A stretch of 64,000 nt of DNA. Origin: WTFY01 sp011523795. GTDB taxonomy: Bacteria; Pseudomonadota; Gammaproteobacteria; UBA4575. The translations under genes were made by a program, and so were the position numbers. The notes under the pieces are model-generated. The model did not search any database. It saw only the letters and a list, made by a program, of their open reading frames with translations, and was not told the DNA's origin. Shown piece by piece: positions 17,525 to 25,461 of the stretch; within the stretch, counting starts at the first letter, position 1; each line of letters opens with the position of its first letter. The stretch lies in assembly GCA_965207475.1 (NCBI GenBank), contig OZ242278.1:186001-250000 (forward strand), read 5' to 3'.

Positions 17525-17572
17525 AAGTGCTCCCCTACTTGCATCGGGGAGCACTTGTATAAGGCAATTTTT
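17525..17572 (+). terminator. Rho-independent terminator after the DUF1326 gene
   Basis: An 11-base-pair perfect stem (AAGTGCTCCCC at 17525-17535 with GGGGAGCACTT at 17546-17556) has a 10-base loop. A T-run follows about ten bases later (ATTTTTTG). The long GC-containing stem directly after the gene makes a transcription end likely, although the T-run is displaced. Confidence 0.75.
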
Positions 17573-17616
17573 TGTTGGCGTATTCCTTGAGGGCTTTAGG
17601 AATACTTGCAGTAAGT

Positions 17617-17802
17617 TCAGGTATAAGTTGAAAGCTTAAAGGGCATGTAGACTGGGCATGACCCAGAAACACCAGTAAGGACTGGAATTACTCCTAGCAG
17701 GCCATACCACCATCCCCCGCCTAACGCAAACGCAAGACCGATAAACAGCAGTCCGATTAGGATTCGGAGCATACGCTCAGTATCACCCATATTTGTAATC
17801 AT
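17617..17802 (-). CDS. DUF2892 small inner-membrane protein
   Basis: This 61-residue protein matches the DUF2892 pattern: GDTERMLRILIGLLFIGLAF as the first helix, a glycine turn (GGGWWYGLLGVIPVLTG) and the ending GSCPVYMPFKL with a conserved cysteine. Such domains occur alone or fused to rhodaneses. A GAGGTGATG ribosome-binding region precedes the ATG at 17802. It faces the DUF1326 gene convergently across the terminator. The conserved Cys near thiol- and metal-linked neighbours hints at a sulfur or metal role, but this is inference. Confidence 0.8.
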   Translation of the reverse strand: MITNMGDTERMLRILIGLLFIGLAFALGGGWWYGLLGVIPVLTGVSGSCPVYMPFKLSTYT

Positions 17803-18015
17803 CGTTCATCACCTCATAAATTTTTCACATGACAACCATGCTAAGAAAAGTGGGCTTAGTTGTCTCACTGCAAGTATATCGTACAAATGATACTGCCAGA
17901 AAGTCATGTGCTCATTGAATACCGGGTATAATCAGTCACCGGGTCAATTATTCTCCTATCTTATGACAGTTGATCCCTAGAATAAAGATATCTGAAATTT
18001 GAATCTGGTTGATCT

Positions 18016-18426
18016 ATGTATCGTTTGGTTATTAGCTATACTTTACTTGCTTTGTCAGCATTTCCTTCAGTTTTTGCAGATGAACAAGAGTTACCCCAAA
18101 CACTAGAAGCGCTGGAGGGATATGAGGCTGAGAACCTGGTTGACGAGCATGCAGCCAGCGGTCATGTGACGCCAAGAACTGTTATGGAACAGTTCAATCT
18201 GCACATAGAGCATAAACGAATCGATTGCATCAAGGCCATTGGGCATGAGAAGTTCTGTGGCTGCATCAGCGAGAATATGCCTGCAGAACAGGGATTTGCC
18301 AACTACGTAGTTGCTGTCTCGAAAACAAAAGAAGAGTTGAACTATAACGGTCTTAGTGATTACTACAAGCATTCAATAGATCTTGCCCGCTCTGCACGTG
18401 ACCTGTGTGTCAGTGAAGCCATGTGA
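18016..18426 (+). CDS. Secreted protein of unknown function with four cysteines
   Basis: This 136-residue protein has a clear signal peptide (residues 1 to about 21, LLALSAFPSVFA, cleavage before DEQE). The mature part is acidic and helical, with cysteines in RIDCIKAIGHEKFCGCISEN and RDLCVSEAM that could form two disulfides or bind a metal in the periplasm. No family is recognised. It lies 67 bases before a secreted-type M23 peptidase gene on the same strand and may be co-transcribed with it. Confidence 0.6.
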   Translation: MYRLVISYTLLALSAFPSVFADEQELPQTLEALEGYEAENLVDEHAASGHVTPRTVMEQFNLHIEHKRIDCIKAIGHEKFCGCISENMPAEQGFANYVVAVSKTKEELNYNGLSDYYKHSIDLARSARDLCVSEAM

Positions 18427-18493
18427 CATGTGGGTTATGCTTGTAAAGAGAAAATATTTCATTGGTCATGCAATTATAAAATATCTTTCTTAA

Positions 18494-19357
18494 GTGACTT
18501 TTCAGCGTTTTACACTTTCTGAATTCTTTTTATATGCAATTTTGGTCAAGGTCGGATTTTCGTTCTGCCTATTGCTTGCATCCTTGCCTGCAAGCCCTCA
18601 TCAGGATGGCTTGTCAATCACGGGCAATCTGGTGCAGGGGGGGCTAGTATTCGGCCAGGCATCACCTGGATCAAAAGTCAAAATCAATGGCCGCAGCGTG
18701 CGGGTATCCAGTACTGGAGAATTTATCGTAGGGTTTGGCCGGGACTATCCTTCTACAGCAGTTCTGATGGTCGTTGCTGGTGACGGTTCAGCAAAAACCC
18801 ATGTCTTTAACGTCGAACCAAGAACTTATGATATTCAGCGCATAGATGGTTTGCCCGACAGTCTTATCAATCCGGAGCCTGATGTTTTAGATAGAATACG
18901 CAAGGAGAGTGCAGAAATTGCACTTGCACGAAGTGCCGATGAAGATCGTATGGATTTCAAGTCTGGATTTGTATGGCCTGTAAGAGGTCAAATTTCAGGT
19001 GTTTACGGAAGTCAAAGAATTCTTAATGGCTTTCCAAAACAGCCACATTTTGGAATTGATATTGCTGCACCTTTAGGAACTACTGTAGTAGCTCCAGCCT
19101 CTGGTGTAGTTACCTATTCAGAGGATATGTATTATTCTGGTCATACGCTGGTGATAGACCATGGTTACAACCTGTCATCATCATTTTTGCATCTGCACAG
19201 GGTACTCGTGAACGTTGGGGACAGGGTCAAGCAGGGTGAGCCTATTGCACAGGTCGGTGCGACAGGCCGTTCAACTGGACCGCACCTGGATTGGCGCATG
19301 AATTGGCATCAACAGCGAATCGACCCGGGGCTACTTCTAGGCCTGAAGGCGCATTGA
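18494..19357 (+). CDS. M23-family peptidase (LytM domain)
   Basis: This is a periplasmic or membrane-anchored peptidoglycan peptidase-like protein. A hydrophobic N-terminal segment (about residues 8-32) serves as signal anchor, followed by a beta-rich linker domain. The LytM domain starts near residue 165: HFGIDIAAPLGTTVVAPASG supplies the HX3D metal ligands and FLHLHRVLVNVGDRV the HXH pair, then GATGRSTGPHLDWRM. The zinc ligands look intact, so it is probably an active endopeptidase rather than an amidase activator. The start is GTG at 18494. The length is 287 residues. Confidence 0.85.
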   Translation: MTFQRFTLSEFFLYAILVKVGFSFCLLLASLPASPHQDGLSITGNLVQGGLVFGQASPGSKVKINGRSVRVSSTGEFIVGFGRDYPSTAVLMVVAGDGSAKTHVFNVEPRTYDIQRIDGLPDSLINPEPDVLDRIRKESAEIALARSADEDRMDFKSGFVWPVRGQISGVYGSQRILNGFPKQPHFGIDIAAPLGTTVVAPASGVVTYSEDMYYSGHTLVIDHGYNLSSSFLHLHRVLVNVGDRVKQGEPIAQVGATGRSTGPHLDWRMNWHQQRIDPGLLLGLKAH

Positions 19358-19400
19358 GCGGAGTACCTCAGTTGACGACTGCAGCACAGTGAAATTGAAT

Positions 19401-20585
19401 TCAGAGGCTCTGGTAATAATCCATAAGAATCTTTGCGACTTCAGGTCTTGCAAATTCTTTGGGTAAAGCTTCACCTGCTGCCAGCATTGCGCGAACTTTC
19501 GTTCCAGACAATATTACAAAATCTTCCTTTTTGTGGTCCGGCGCATCGCGCATCATCACGATTTTGTTCAGAATCTTAGAGTATGCCGTATGATCAGCTT
19601 CGAATATATTTATATCTAGTGTGCCAGGTGGAATTTCTTCTTTAAATATTTTCTGTGAGTCAAAAGCTCCGTAGTAATCACCCACACCGGCATGGTCACG
19701 CCCGACAATGAAATGCGTACATCCACAATTTTGGCGAAACACCGCATGCAATACCGCTTCACGAGGACCGGCATACAGCATGTCAAACCCGTAGCCAGTG
19801 ATCATCACGCTGTTAGGGGGAAAATAAAGCTCTACCATCTTACGAATTGCATCGTCTCTTACTGGCGCTGGAATATCACCAGGCTTCAGCTTTCCAAGCA
19901 GCATATGTATAAGTATGCCGTCAGCACCCGTACTGTGCTGGGCCATTTTACATAGCTCTTCATGTGCGCGGTGCATCGGATTTCTTGTCTGGAAACCGAC
20001 AACCGTTTGCCATCCGCGCCTGGATATTTCATTTCGGATCTCTACGGCGGTACGGAACGTGCCTGGAAATTCGTCTTGAAAGTAGCTGTAGCTCAAAGCT
20101 TGTATCGGACCGGAAATGACCATGTTCCCTAGTGATGAAAAAGTTGATACTCCCGGGTGCTTTGGATCAGTGGTGCGATAAATATTTTGGATAATGGATG
20201 AAACCTGTTCCTTGCTGAGTTCTTCAACAGCTTCGACTTTCTGTATTGCGATGACTGGATGACCGCTTACATTCGGGTCTTTCAGTGCGATGCTTGTACC
20301 TGGTTTGATCATCGATGCGTCGTGAACCAGATTTAAAATTGGCACTGGCCAGAAAAGTCCTGAACTGGTGTGCATGGATTCTGCTACAGAAATTGCATCT
20401 TTAACATTCATAAATCCTGATAAGGGAGTAAAATACCCCGCTCCCAACATCACGACATTGCATGCAGCGGCAGAATTCAAAAGCACATTAGGCAGATGAT
20501 TTGCTTCCTCTTTAAGCTGAAGGCGGTGCGATTCATCGAAAACATACAAAGGTGTTAATTCGTCTGATCCATGAGCACTGATCAT
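19401..20585 (-). CDS. sat: Sulfate adenylyltransferase, single-domain Sat type
   Basis: ATP sulfurylase interconverts sulfate plus ATP with adenosine-5'-phosphosulfate, either in assimilation or, in sulfur oxidisers, in the reverse direction to conserve energy. The ATP-binding motif QTRNPMHRAHEELCK and the later GRDHAGVGDYYG are diagnostic. The ATG at 20585 is chosen over a TTG 12 bases upstream because GGGAGA is correctly spaced before it, giving 394 residues. No APS kinase domain is fused. No aprAB, cysC, cysH or cysDN gene occurs in the window, so the direction of use is unresolved. Confidence 0.93.
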   Translation of the reverse strand: MISAHGSDELTPLYVFDESHRLQLKEEANHLPNVLLNSAAACNVVMLGAGYFTPLSGFMNVKDAISVAESMHTSSGLFWPVPILNLVHDASMIKPGTSIALKDPNVSGHPVIAIQKVEAVEELSKEQVSSIIQNIYRTTDPKHPGVSTFSSLGNMVISGPIQALSYSYFQDEFPGTFRTAVEIRNEISRRGWQTVVGFQTRNPMHRAHEELCKMAQHSTGADGILIHMLLGKLKPGDIPAPVRDDAIRKMVELYFPPNSVMITGYGFDMLYAGPREAVLHAVFRQNCGCTHFIVGRDHAGVGDYYGAFDSQKIFKEEIPPGTLDINIFEADHTAYSKILNKIVMMRDAPDHKKEDFVILSGTKVRAMLAAGEALPKEFARPEVAKILMDYYQSL

Positions 20586-20765
20586 TGTTTCTCCCAAGAT
20601 GAACTGTTAAAACATGTGAAGCATATTAATTGAATTACGTGTCTGCTCAGCCAAGTATTTCATAATGGAACTGCCAAGCTTTCTACCTGAATGTGCTAAT
20701 GACGGTATTAGTTCATTTTTTATTGATAATCCGACAGCTGGGATGGCAACTCAGGAGAGCCATCC

Positions 20766-21203
20766 TCAGCTTTTCTCTATGGAAGCATGGAATCCAGCAG
20801 CCTTGACGCCGGCAATTGCGCAATGTTCATCTTGTTCTGAAAGATCTCCTGACACACCTACAGCACCGATAGTTGAGCCAGCTTGATTCTGCACCAGAAC
20901 TCCTCCTGCTACAGGCATCAGTTTCTGATCAGCAATATTGATTAGGGCATTCATGAACATAGGTCTCGACTGACTCATTTCAAACAAGGCGCTGGAAGAT
21001 ACACCCATGCCAATTGCACCCCATGCCTTGGCCAAGGCTATTTGCGGGCGCATGAAGCTCGCACCATCGGCTCGTGAAATTGCCTTGATATGACCTCCGG
21101 AATCAAGCACAACAACTGTCAGCGGTGCTAATCCGCGTGACTGCCCCTCGTGGCAAGCTGCTTCAATGATTGTATTGGCATCTTTCAATGTAAGCTCAGT
21201 CAT
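20766..21203 (-). CDS. GlcG/HbpS-family heme-binding-like protein
   Basis: This 145-residue soluble protein matches the GlcG/DUF336 family. Visible features are LTLKDANTIIEAACHEGQSR, the strand TVVVLDSGGHIKAISRADGA, SFMRPQIALAKAWGA and the closing GAVGVSGDLSEQDEHCAIAG. Relatives bind heme or sit in glycolate and diol catabolic operons; the actual role here is unknown. It stands alone between sat and a small gene on the same strand, with GGAAACCTCC-type spacing giving a good ribosome-binding site before the ATG at 21203. Confidence 0.82.
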   Translation of the reverse strand: MTELTLKDANTIIEAACHEGQSRGLAPLTVVVLDSGGHIKAISRADGASFMRPQIALAKAWGAIGMGVSSSALFEMSQSRPMFMNALINIADQKLMPVAGGVLVQNQAGSTIGAVGVSGDLSEQDEHCAIAGVKAAGFHASIEKS

Positions 21204-21271
21204 GGAGGTTTCCTTCCTGTAATTTTTGGTAAGACTGTGAATCTTAGTAACGCTGGAGTGTACAGGACCCT

Positions 21272-21592
21272 TTACTCCGTCTTGTCAAGAATCTCCATGA
21301 TTTCATCAATATAATCCAGCAGGGCACAGGCCAGCATGTCATCTTGCTTTTTTTCACCAATTTCCAGCAGTACCTGGAGAGAATTCATGATGTTCTGCAC
21401 ATCCAGTTTCGTACGGTTTAGATGCTTTTGAATGCTCGCTATATGAATTTCTGCAGCTGCCCGATCCCGCTCAGAATCGAGGATTGTCGGGAAATGGGCT
21501 TCAATTTGATGGATTAATTTCTTGAGGGCAGCTTTCTTGTCTTCAGGTGAGTAGCTATTGCTGTAGGCTTGTTCCAGTGTGGGTAGCTTCAT
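21272..21592 (-). CDS. Hypothetical helical protein coupled to msrB
   Basis: This 106-residue, highly charged protein is predicted to be mostly helical and possibly coiled-coil (DRAAAEIHIASIQKHLNRTK, SLQVLLEIGEKKQDDML). I do not recognise a family. Its ATG overlaps the msrB stop by four bases (21589-21592), so it is almost certainly translated together with msrB. It lacks cysteines in any ordered motif and has no signal peptide, so it is probably cytoplasmic even though its partner carries a signal. Confidence 0.6.
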   Translation of the reverse strand: MKLPTLEQAYSNSYSPEDKKAALKKLIHQIEAHFPTILDSERDRAAAEIHIASIQKHLNRTKLDVQNIMNSLQVLLEIGEKKQDDMLACALLDYIDEIMEILDKTE

Positions 21593-22134
21593 GTTGCTGA
21601 AATGCAGTCTTGTTCTGGTTGATGTGTTTCAGGTCCGCATGGCGATCTGAATTCCAAGGCTACGCCGTTATTACACCAGCGCTGACCGGTTGGCAATGGA
21701 CCATCCATGATCAGGTGTCCCTGATGTCCCCCGCATTGAGCGCATGAGTAGGCCGTACTTGGCAGTATGGTTCGAAAATCTGTATAAACTTCTAGGTGGC
21801 CTCTGATGTGGTCTTTAAAGCTAGGCCAGCCTGTCTTGCTATCATACTTCATTTCCGAAGTGAATAACTCGAGTTTGCAGCCTGCACAAAGATAGTTTCC
21901 TGGTTCAAAAAGCTCGACGTATCGACTGGAATAACGAGGCTCAGTAGCAGCATCTCTCAAAACTGCATACTGGCTTGGTGTCAGATTGACACGCCAGAAC
22001 TCATCGTCATAGTCCCATTTTTTGATATAGTCAGCAGCACTGATATCGAGCTTGTTGTGACCAGACTTGAGTTGCAAAGCAGTGAACAGAGTCAGTCCTG
22101 CGGTTACGCTGAAAATGAATGTTCTTCTGTTCAA
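21589..22134 (-). CDS. msrB: Peptide-methionine (R)-S-oxide reductase, exported form
   Basis: MsrB repairs methionine-R-sulfoxide. The zinc site is complete (Cys83/Cys86 in CAGC and Cys131/Cys134 in CAQC), and the catalytic cysteine is Cys154 in GQRWCNNGVALEF. Other family features are TGWPSF and GHLIMDGPLPTG. The N-terminus MNRRTFIFSVTAGLTLFTAL is a twin-arginine-like signal, so the enzyme is probably exported to the periplasm or anchored in the membrane. It is followed with a 4-base overlap by a small unknown gene. The length is 181 residues. Confidence 0.92.
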   Translation of the reverse strand: MNRRTFIFSVTAGLTLFTALQLKSGHNKLDISAADYIKKWDYDDEFWRVNLTPSQYAVLRDAATEPRYSSRYVELFEPGNYLCAGCKLELFTSEMKYDSKTGWPSFKDHIRGHLEVYTDFRTILPSTAYSCAQCGGHQGHLIMDGPLPTGQRWCNNGVALEFRSPCGPETHQPEQDCISAT

Positions 22135-22392
22135 ATCATTAACCCACTAGGCTATAGGTTTATCGTTCACTGGTACAGGAAGCATAATATGCTCTGCACG
22201 AAGTGAAGTCCCTGTATAGTGACAATTTTATAATACAATCCCGGGTATTGCTGTTTCGATTGATCTGACACTTGGCCTGCTTCGCGAGATGCCCTGAATA
22301 AAGGAGTCAGGGTGCTGGAAATATGCTGAAATTGATGCGTATGATAAATATACAGTTCTAATAATTACTATATAATACAATGTGTTGAGTAT

Positions 22393-22701
22393 ATGGATTC
22401 AAGCAATCTATCAGAAGTTATGAAGCAGGAGTTTAATCTTCTGAGCCGCAGATTGACGCATATCACAGTGATAACAGTGTGTGCGCTTGCATTGATATTC
22501 TGGATGGCAGGAGTGGAGGTGCAAGGAAATGTGGCAAGCATTGTCGGTATCGTATTTATTGGTTTGGCCGCATTTACATTAAAAATTCCTCATATTACAT
22601 ACCGTTTCATGCTGAACAAGTACAGAAACGAACCTGACAAGCTGTCTGTACTTGGAACTAGCTGGGAGGAATTCAAGGCTTTTGCGATGCGCCGAAAATA
22701 G
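22393..22701 (+). CDS. Small membrane protein of unknown function
   Basis: This 102-residue protein has two transmembrane helices at about residues 23-42 (HITVITVCALALIFWMAGVE) and 47-65 (NVASIVGIVFIGLAAFTLKI), with charged termini that would both face the cytoplasm. No family is recognised. An AT-rich stretch containing TATAATAC lies just upstream and could be its promoter. It precedes the chelatase-like gene by 45 bases on the same strand. Confidence 0.55.
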   Translation: MDSSNLSEVMKQEFNLLSRRLTHITVITVCALALIFWMAGVEVQGNVASIVGIVFIGLAAFTLKIPHITYRFMLNKYRNEPDKLSVLGTSWEEFKAFAMRRK

Positions 22702-22746
22702 GGGTTTACTTTCTGTTTTTGTCTAGTGATGTATTGATATCAAGCC

Positions 22747-23154
22747 ATGGATGCACTATTGCTTGTAGCGCATGGGAGCAAGACAATCTGTTCCAACGAG
22801 GAAATCAAAAAGCTCACAAGAAAGTTGGCACAAGATTCAAGAGGCTTGTTTGATATCGTTGAGTGCGCATTCCTTGAGTTTGCTAAACCTTCAATTTTAG
22901 AAGGAGCATCTATCTGTGCTTTGAAAGGAGCAAAAGAGATTACTCTACTGCCGTATCTGCTTTCATCTGGCCGGCATTTGGCCAAGGATATTCCTGCTGA
23001 ACTGGAAAATATCAGGAAAAATTACCCTCAGGTACGGCTGAAAATAACACCCTACTTGGGTGCCGCTGAGGAGATCAGTGAAGTATTGATAAAGCTATGC
23101 AAGCAAGCATCTGATGCGGGCTGTCATACTCGCGCTCATGTCAATTTGAAATAG
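22747..23154 (+). CDS. CbiX/SirB-like sirohydrochlorin chelatase
   Basis: This 135-residue protein is the short CbiX-type class II chelatase, which inserts cobalt or ferrous iron into sirohydrochlorin or related tetrapyrroles. The N-terminal LLLVAHGSK supplies His9 and LSSGRHLAKDIP supplies His77, the two usual metal-entry histidines. LPYLLSSGRH and the strand VRLKITPYLGA also fit. With sat nearby a siroheme role for sulfite reduction is possible, but no other siroheme gene is present. A cobalamin role is the alternative. It converges with the next gene over eight bases. Confidence 0.8.
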   Translation: MDALLLVAHGSKTICSNEEIKKLTRKLAQDSRGLFDIVECAFLEFAKPSILEGASICALKGAKEITLLPYLLSSGRHLAKDIPAELENIRKNYPQVRLKITPYLGAAEEISEVLIKLCKQASDAGCHTRAHVNLK

Positions 23155-23162
23155 GAATATCC

Positions 23163-23882
23163 TTACGGGCAAACAGCTTTCATGTCCTCTTTTGAAACTG
23201 CCGTATAGGGGGAATTTCTTATCTTGTCATGGATTTTCATGCGGTAGCGGACAAATTGGTCAACCTCTGTGAAATGCATGAACGGGTTGCCCTCGAGTTC
23301 TTCTGCCAGGGTTGAGGTGGTTTTTTCAGCGTAGTGGTGCCCGGGATGAATTACGATCGAGTCGGGAAGTTCGTCTCGAAAGCGTTGAAGTGTTGCATGC
23401 ATTTGTTCCGGGTCGCCACCTCTTAAGTCGCAACGCCCACATCCGAATACAAACAATGTATCTCCCGTGATGAGATCACTTCCAACCTTGTAGCAGGCCG
23501 AACCGGGGGTATGGCCAGGTGTATGCAGTACTTCCACTTCTGTTTGCCCAATCCTGATGCGGTCTCCACCATGGTGCAGGCAAGGTCGGACTAAACTGGC
23601 ACCCCAGAACGAGGCCTCATTCTTCAAAAGGTGAACTTTAGTATCATACTTGCCCAAAATCTCATCTACGCCATTGATATGATCATGATGGCTGTGTGTC
23701 AGCAGGATGTCGGTGATGGTTATCTCCAGCTGCCCGGCTCGGCTGATGATAGCCTGCGCATCCCAAGCCGGATCAATGACCGCTGCAGTTTTGGTTGAAT
23801 GGTCTATGAGCAGATAAATGAAATTTTCCATAGGCCCCAGCTGCATTGCGTCTATGGAATATCCTGAAAGTTGATTCTGCAT
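23163..23882 (-). CDS. Metallo-beta-lactamase-fold hydrolase (glyoxalase II-like)
   Basis: This soluble metal-dependent hydrolase carries the motif THSHHDH at residues 62-68, the further ligand HTPGHTPGS, the bridging aspartate in LITGDTLFVFGCGRCDLRGG and the last histidine in VIHPGHHYAEKT. The arrangement resembles hydroxyacylglutathione hydrolase or persulfide dioxygenase-like proteins. The length of 239 residues and the C-terminal extension with MHFTEVDQFVRYRMK favour a GloB-like enzyme. The substrate is not certain. Confidence 0.85.
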   Translation of the reverse strand: MQNQLSGYSIDAMQLGPMENFIYLLIDHSTKTAAVIDPAWDAQAIISRAGQLEITITDILLTHSHHDHINGVDEILGKYDTKVHLLKNEASFWGASLVRPCLHHGGDRIRIGQTEVEVLHTPGHTPGSACYKVGSDLITGDTLFVFGCGRCDLRGGDPEQMHATLQRFRDELPDSIVIHPGHHYAEKTTSTLAEELEGNPFMHFTEVDQFVRYRMKIHDKIRNSPYTAVSKEDMKAVCP

Positions 23883-23976
23883 GACTATGGTATTTTCTGT
23901 TTTCAGTCTGTACGGAAATATTCATATAGGGTATAGAATGTGAAGAGGCATCACAATGGCTTAGCCAGAAAATGAC

Positions 23977-24525
23977 ATGGATACACTTCCAGATTATATT
24001 GACTATAAATTGCGCGTGTTGTCGATTGGACTAAATCCTTCGTCAGTTTCAGTAGCGAAGGGCTACTACTTTGCTAACCCCCGTAACAGGTTTTGGAAAG
24101 CTTTCAATGCCAGTGGGCTGATTCCTGAAGAGTCTGTCCCTTGTGAAAGTTCCTTAGAGAAAATCTTCGTGCAATATAAAATAGGGTTTACGGATCTGGT
24201 CAAAAGGCATACTTCAACAGGAAAATATTTGAGAGCAGCAGATTACAAAACCTGGGTGCCAGTACTGAAGATGAAGATTGAAAAATTTGCTCCTGGTATT
24301 TGTTGGTTCCATGGAAAAGTTGCAATGCAGAATTATTTAAAGTATTCCGGGCATACCAGTGAAGTGGCGGGGTGGGGCAGGCAACCTTTCCAGGTTTCAT
24401 CTTCTGCAGTATTTGTAACGCCCAACCCAAGCCCTGCAAACGCAGTATTCACACTGGAGGAAATAACGGAATGGTACAAAAAGCTGGCTACCGATGCGAA
24501 TAATCAATTTCCTTTGGAATCCTAA
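23977..24525 (+). CDS. mug: Mug-type G/T(U) mismatch-specific DNA glycosylase
   Basis: This family-2 glycosylase removes uracil and ethenocytosine opposite guanine. Motif A is SIGLNPSSVSVAKGYYFANP followed by RNRFWKAFNASG, in which the GxNPS asparagine activates water. The second motif is VTPNPSPANA near the C-terminus. The 182-residue length fits. With the family-5 enzyme at 8.5 kb, the window encodes two different uracil-excision families. It is monocistronic. Confidence 0.88.
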   Translation: MDTLPDYIDYKLRVLSIGLNPSSVSVAKGYYFANPRNRFWKAFNASGLIPEESVPCESSLEKIFVQYKIGFTDLVKRHTSTGKYLRAADYKTWVPVLKMKIEKFAPGICWFHGKVAMQNYLKYSGHTSEVAGWGRQPFQVSSSAVFVTPNPSPANAVFTLEEITEWYKKLATDANNQFPLES

Positions 24526-24848
24526 TTCTGCACCATGCGCGCGGGATCATCTGACCTGTATGTACCCGCAACGGCACCGCTGTATGCTTTGCAGAAAACC
24601 GGTGCCAGTACAGCCTGCCGTGATCTCGTGTCGGTCATGCTGTATGAGACGTGATTACAACACACAGGAATCTCAGCCTATATGCTCTGCGTGAGATGAG
24701 CTTAAGAAGCAGGCTTGAGTTGCATCGAATGCTGTATTTGCTGTAATGAGAAGAGTTCAATGCTCCAGTGGACATGGGTAACTGAAATATTGCATGGCTG
24801 GCTATGCCGGTTTACTGGCCATGCCAGGCTTCAGAAAAGAGTTGTTCA
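24526..24848. other. Intergenic region without a supported gene
   Basis: About 320 bases lie between mug and dsbB. Short open frames here look like chance frames with unordered cysteines and arginines. I see no RNA gene, repeat or clear terminator. Confidence 0.4.
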
Positions 24849-25361
24849 ATGATCGGTCATCGCGCGCTGAATTGCTTGGGCCTGTTTGCCTGTATGGCTT
24901 CATTGATATTTGCAATTTTCTATCTAGAGAAAACGTTACACCTGGACCCGTGCCCGCTGTGCATCTTGGACCGGATAGTGCTTGTGGGAATGGGCATCAT
25001 TTTCTTTCTTTCCATGATGCATGACTCAAAATCGATTTTCTCGAAGATCTACTCATTACTTGTCGTTACACTGAGCTTGACAGGAATCGGATTGGCTTCT
25101 AGGCATATCTGGTTACAGAACCTACCAACTGATAGGGTCCCGGAGTGTGGGCCAGATTTATACTTTATGCTTGAGACACTGCCTTTTTTCGATGTAGTCA
25201 GAAGGGTGTTTACGGGTTCGGGTTCATGTGCGCAAGTAGACTGGACGTTTGCTGGGCTGTCAATTCCATGGCAGACGCTGATACTGTTCACTTGTTTGTT
25301 GCTGTTATCATCCTTACTGGTCACCAAGGCATGGAGACCACGCTCGGCAGGTTGTGAATAG
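24849..25361 (+). CDS. dsbB: Disulfide bond formation protein DsbB
   Basis: DsbB reoxidises the periplasmic oxidase DsbA and passes electrons to quinones in the inner membrane. The first periplasmic pair is CPLC at residues 35-38. The second pair lies in the loop VPECGPDLYFMLETLP ... GSGSCAQVDW, followed by the conserved LSIPWQ. Four transmembrane helices are visible. An ATG at 24849 is chosen over a start at 24804 because it puts the first helix directly after the N-terminus and gives 170 residues, the usual size. No dsbA is nearby. Confidence 0.92.
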   Translation: MIGHRALNCLGLFACMASLIFAIFYLEKTLHLDPCPLCILDRIVLVGMGIIFFLSMMHDSKSIFSKIYSLLVVTLSLTGIGLASRHIWLQNLPTDRVPECGPDLYFMLETLPFFDVVRRVFTGSGSCAQVDWTFAGLSIPWQTLILFTCLLLLSSLLVTKAWRPRSAGCE

Positions 25362-25461
25362 TTCTTTTCTTTTGCAGATTAATCAGGTATAGAGCGTTGT
25401 ACATTTTGAGCATGAGAGGCACCAGGCTAGCGCAGCCCTGCTCATAGGGAAAAGAAAAAGC

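Noticed and set aside
24494..24694. 66-codon cysteine-rich plus-strand frame after mug
   Set aside because: It overlaps the mug end and shows no ordered motif; it is likely chance.
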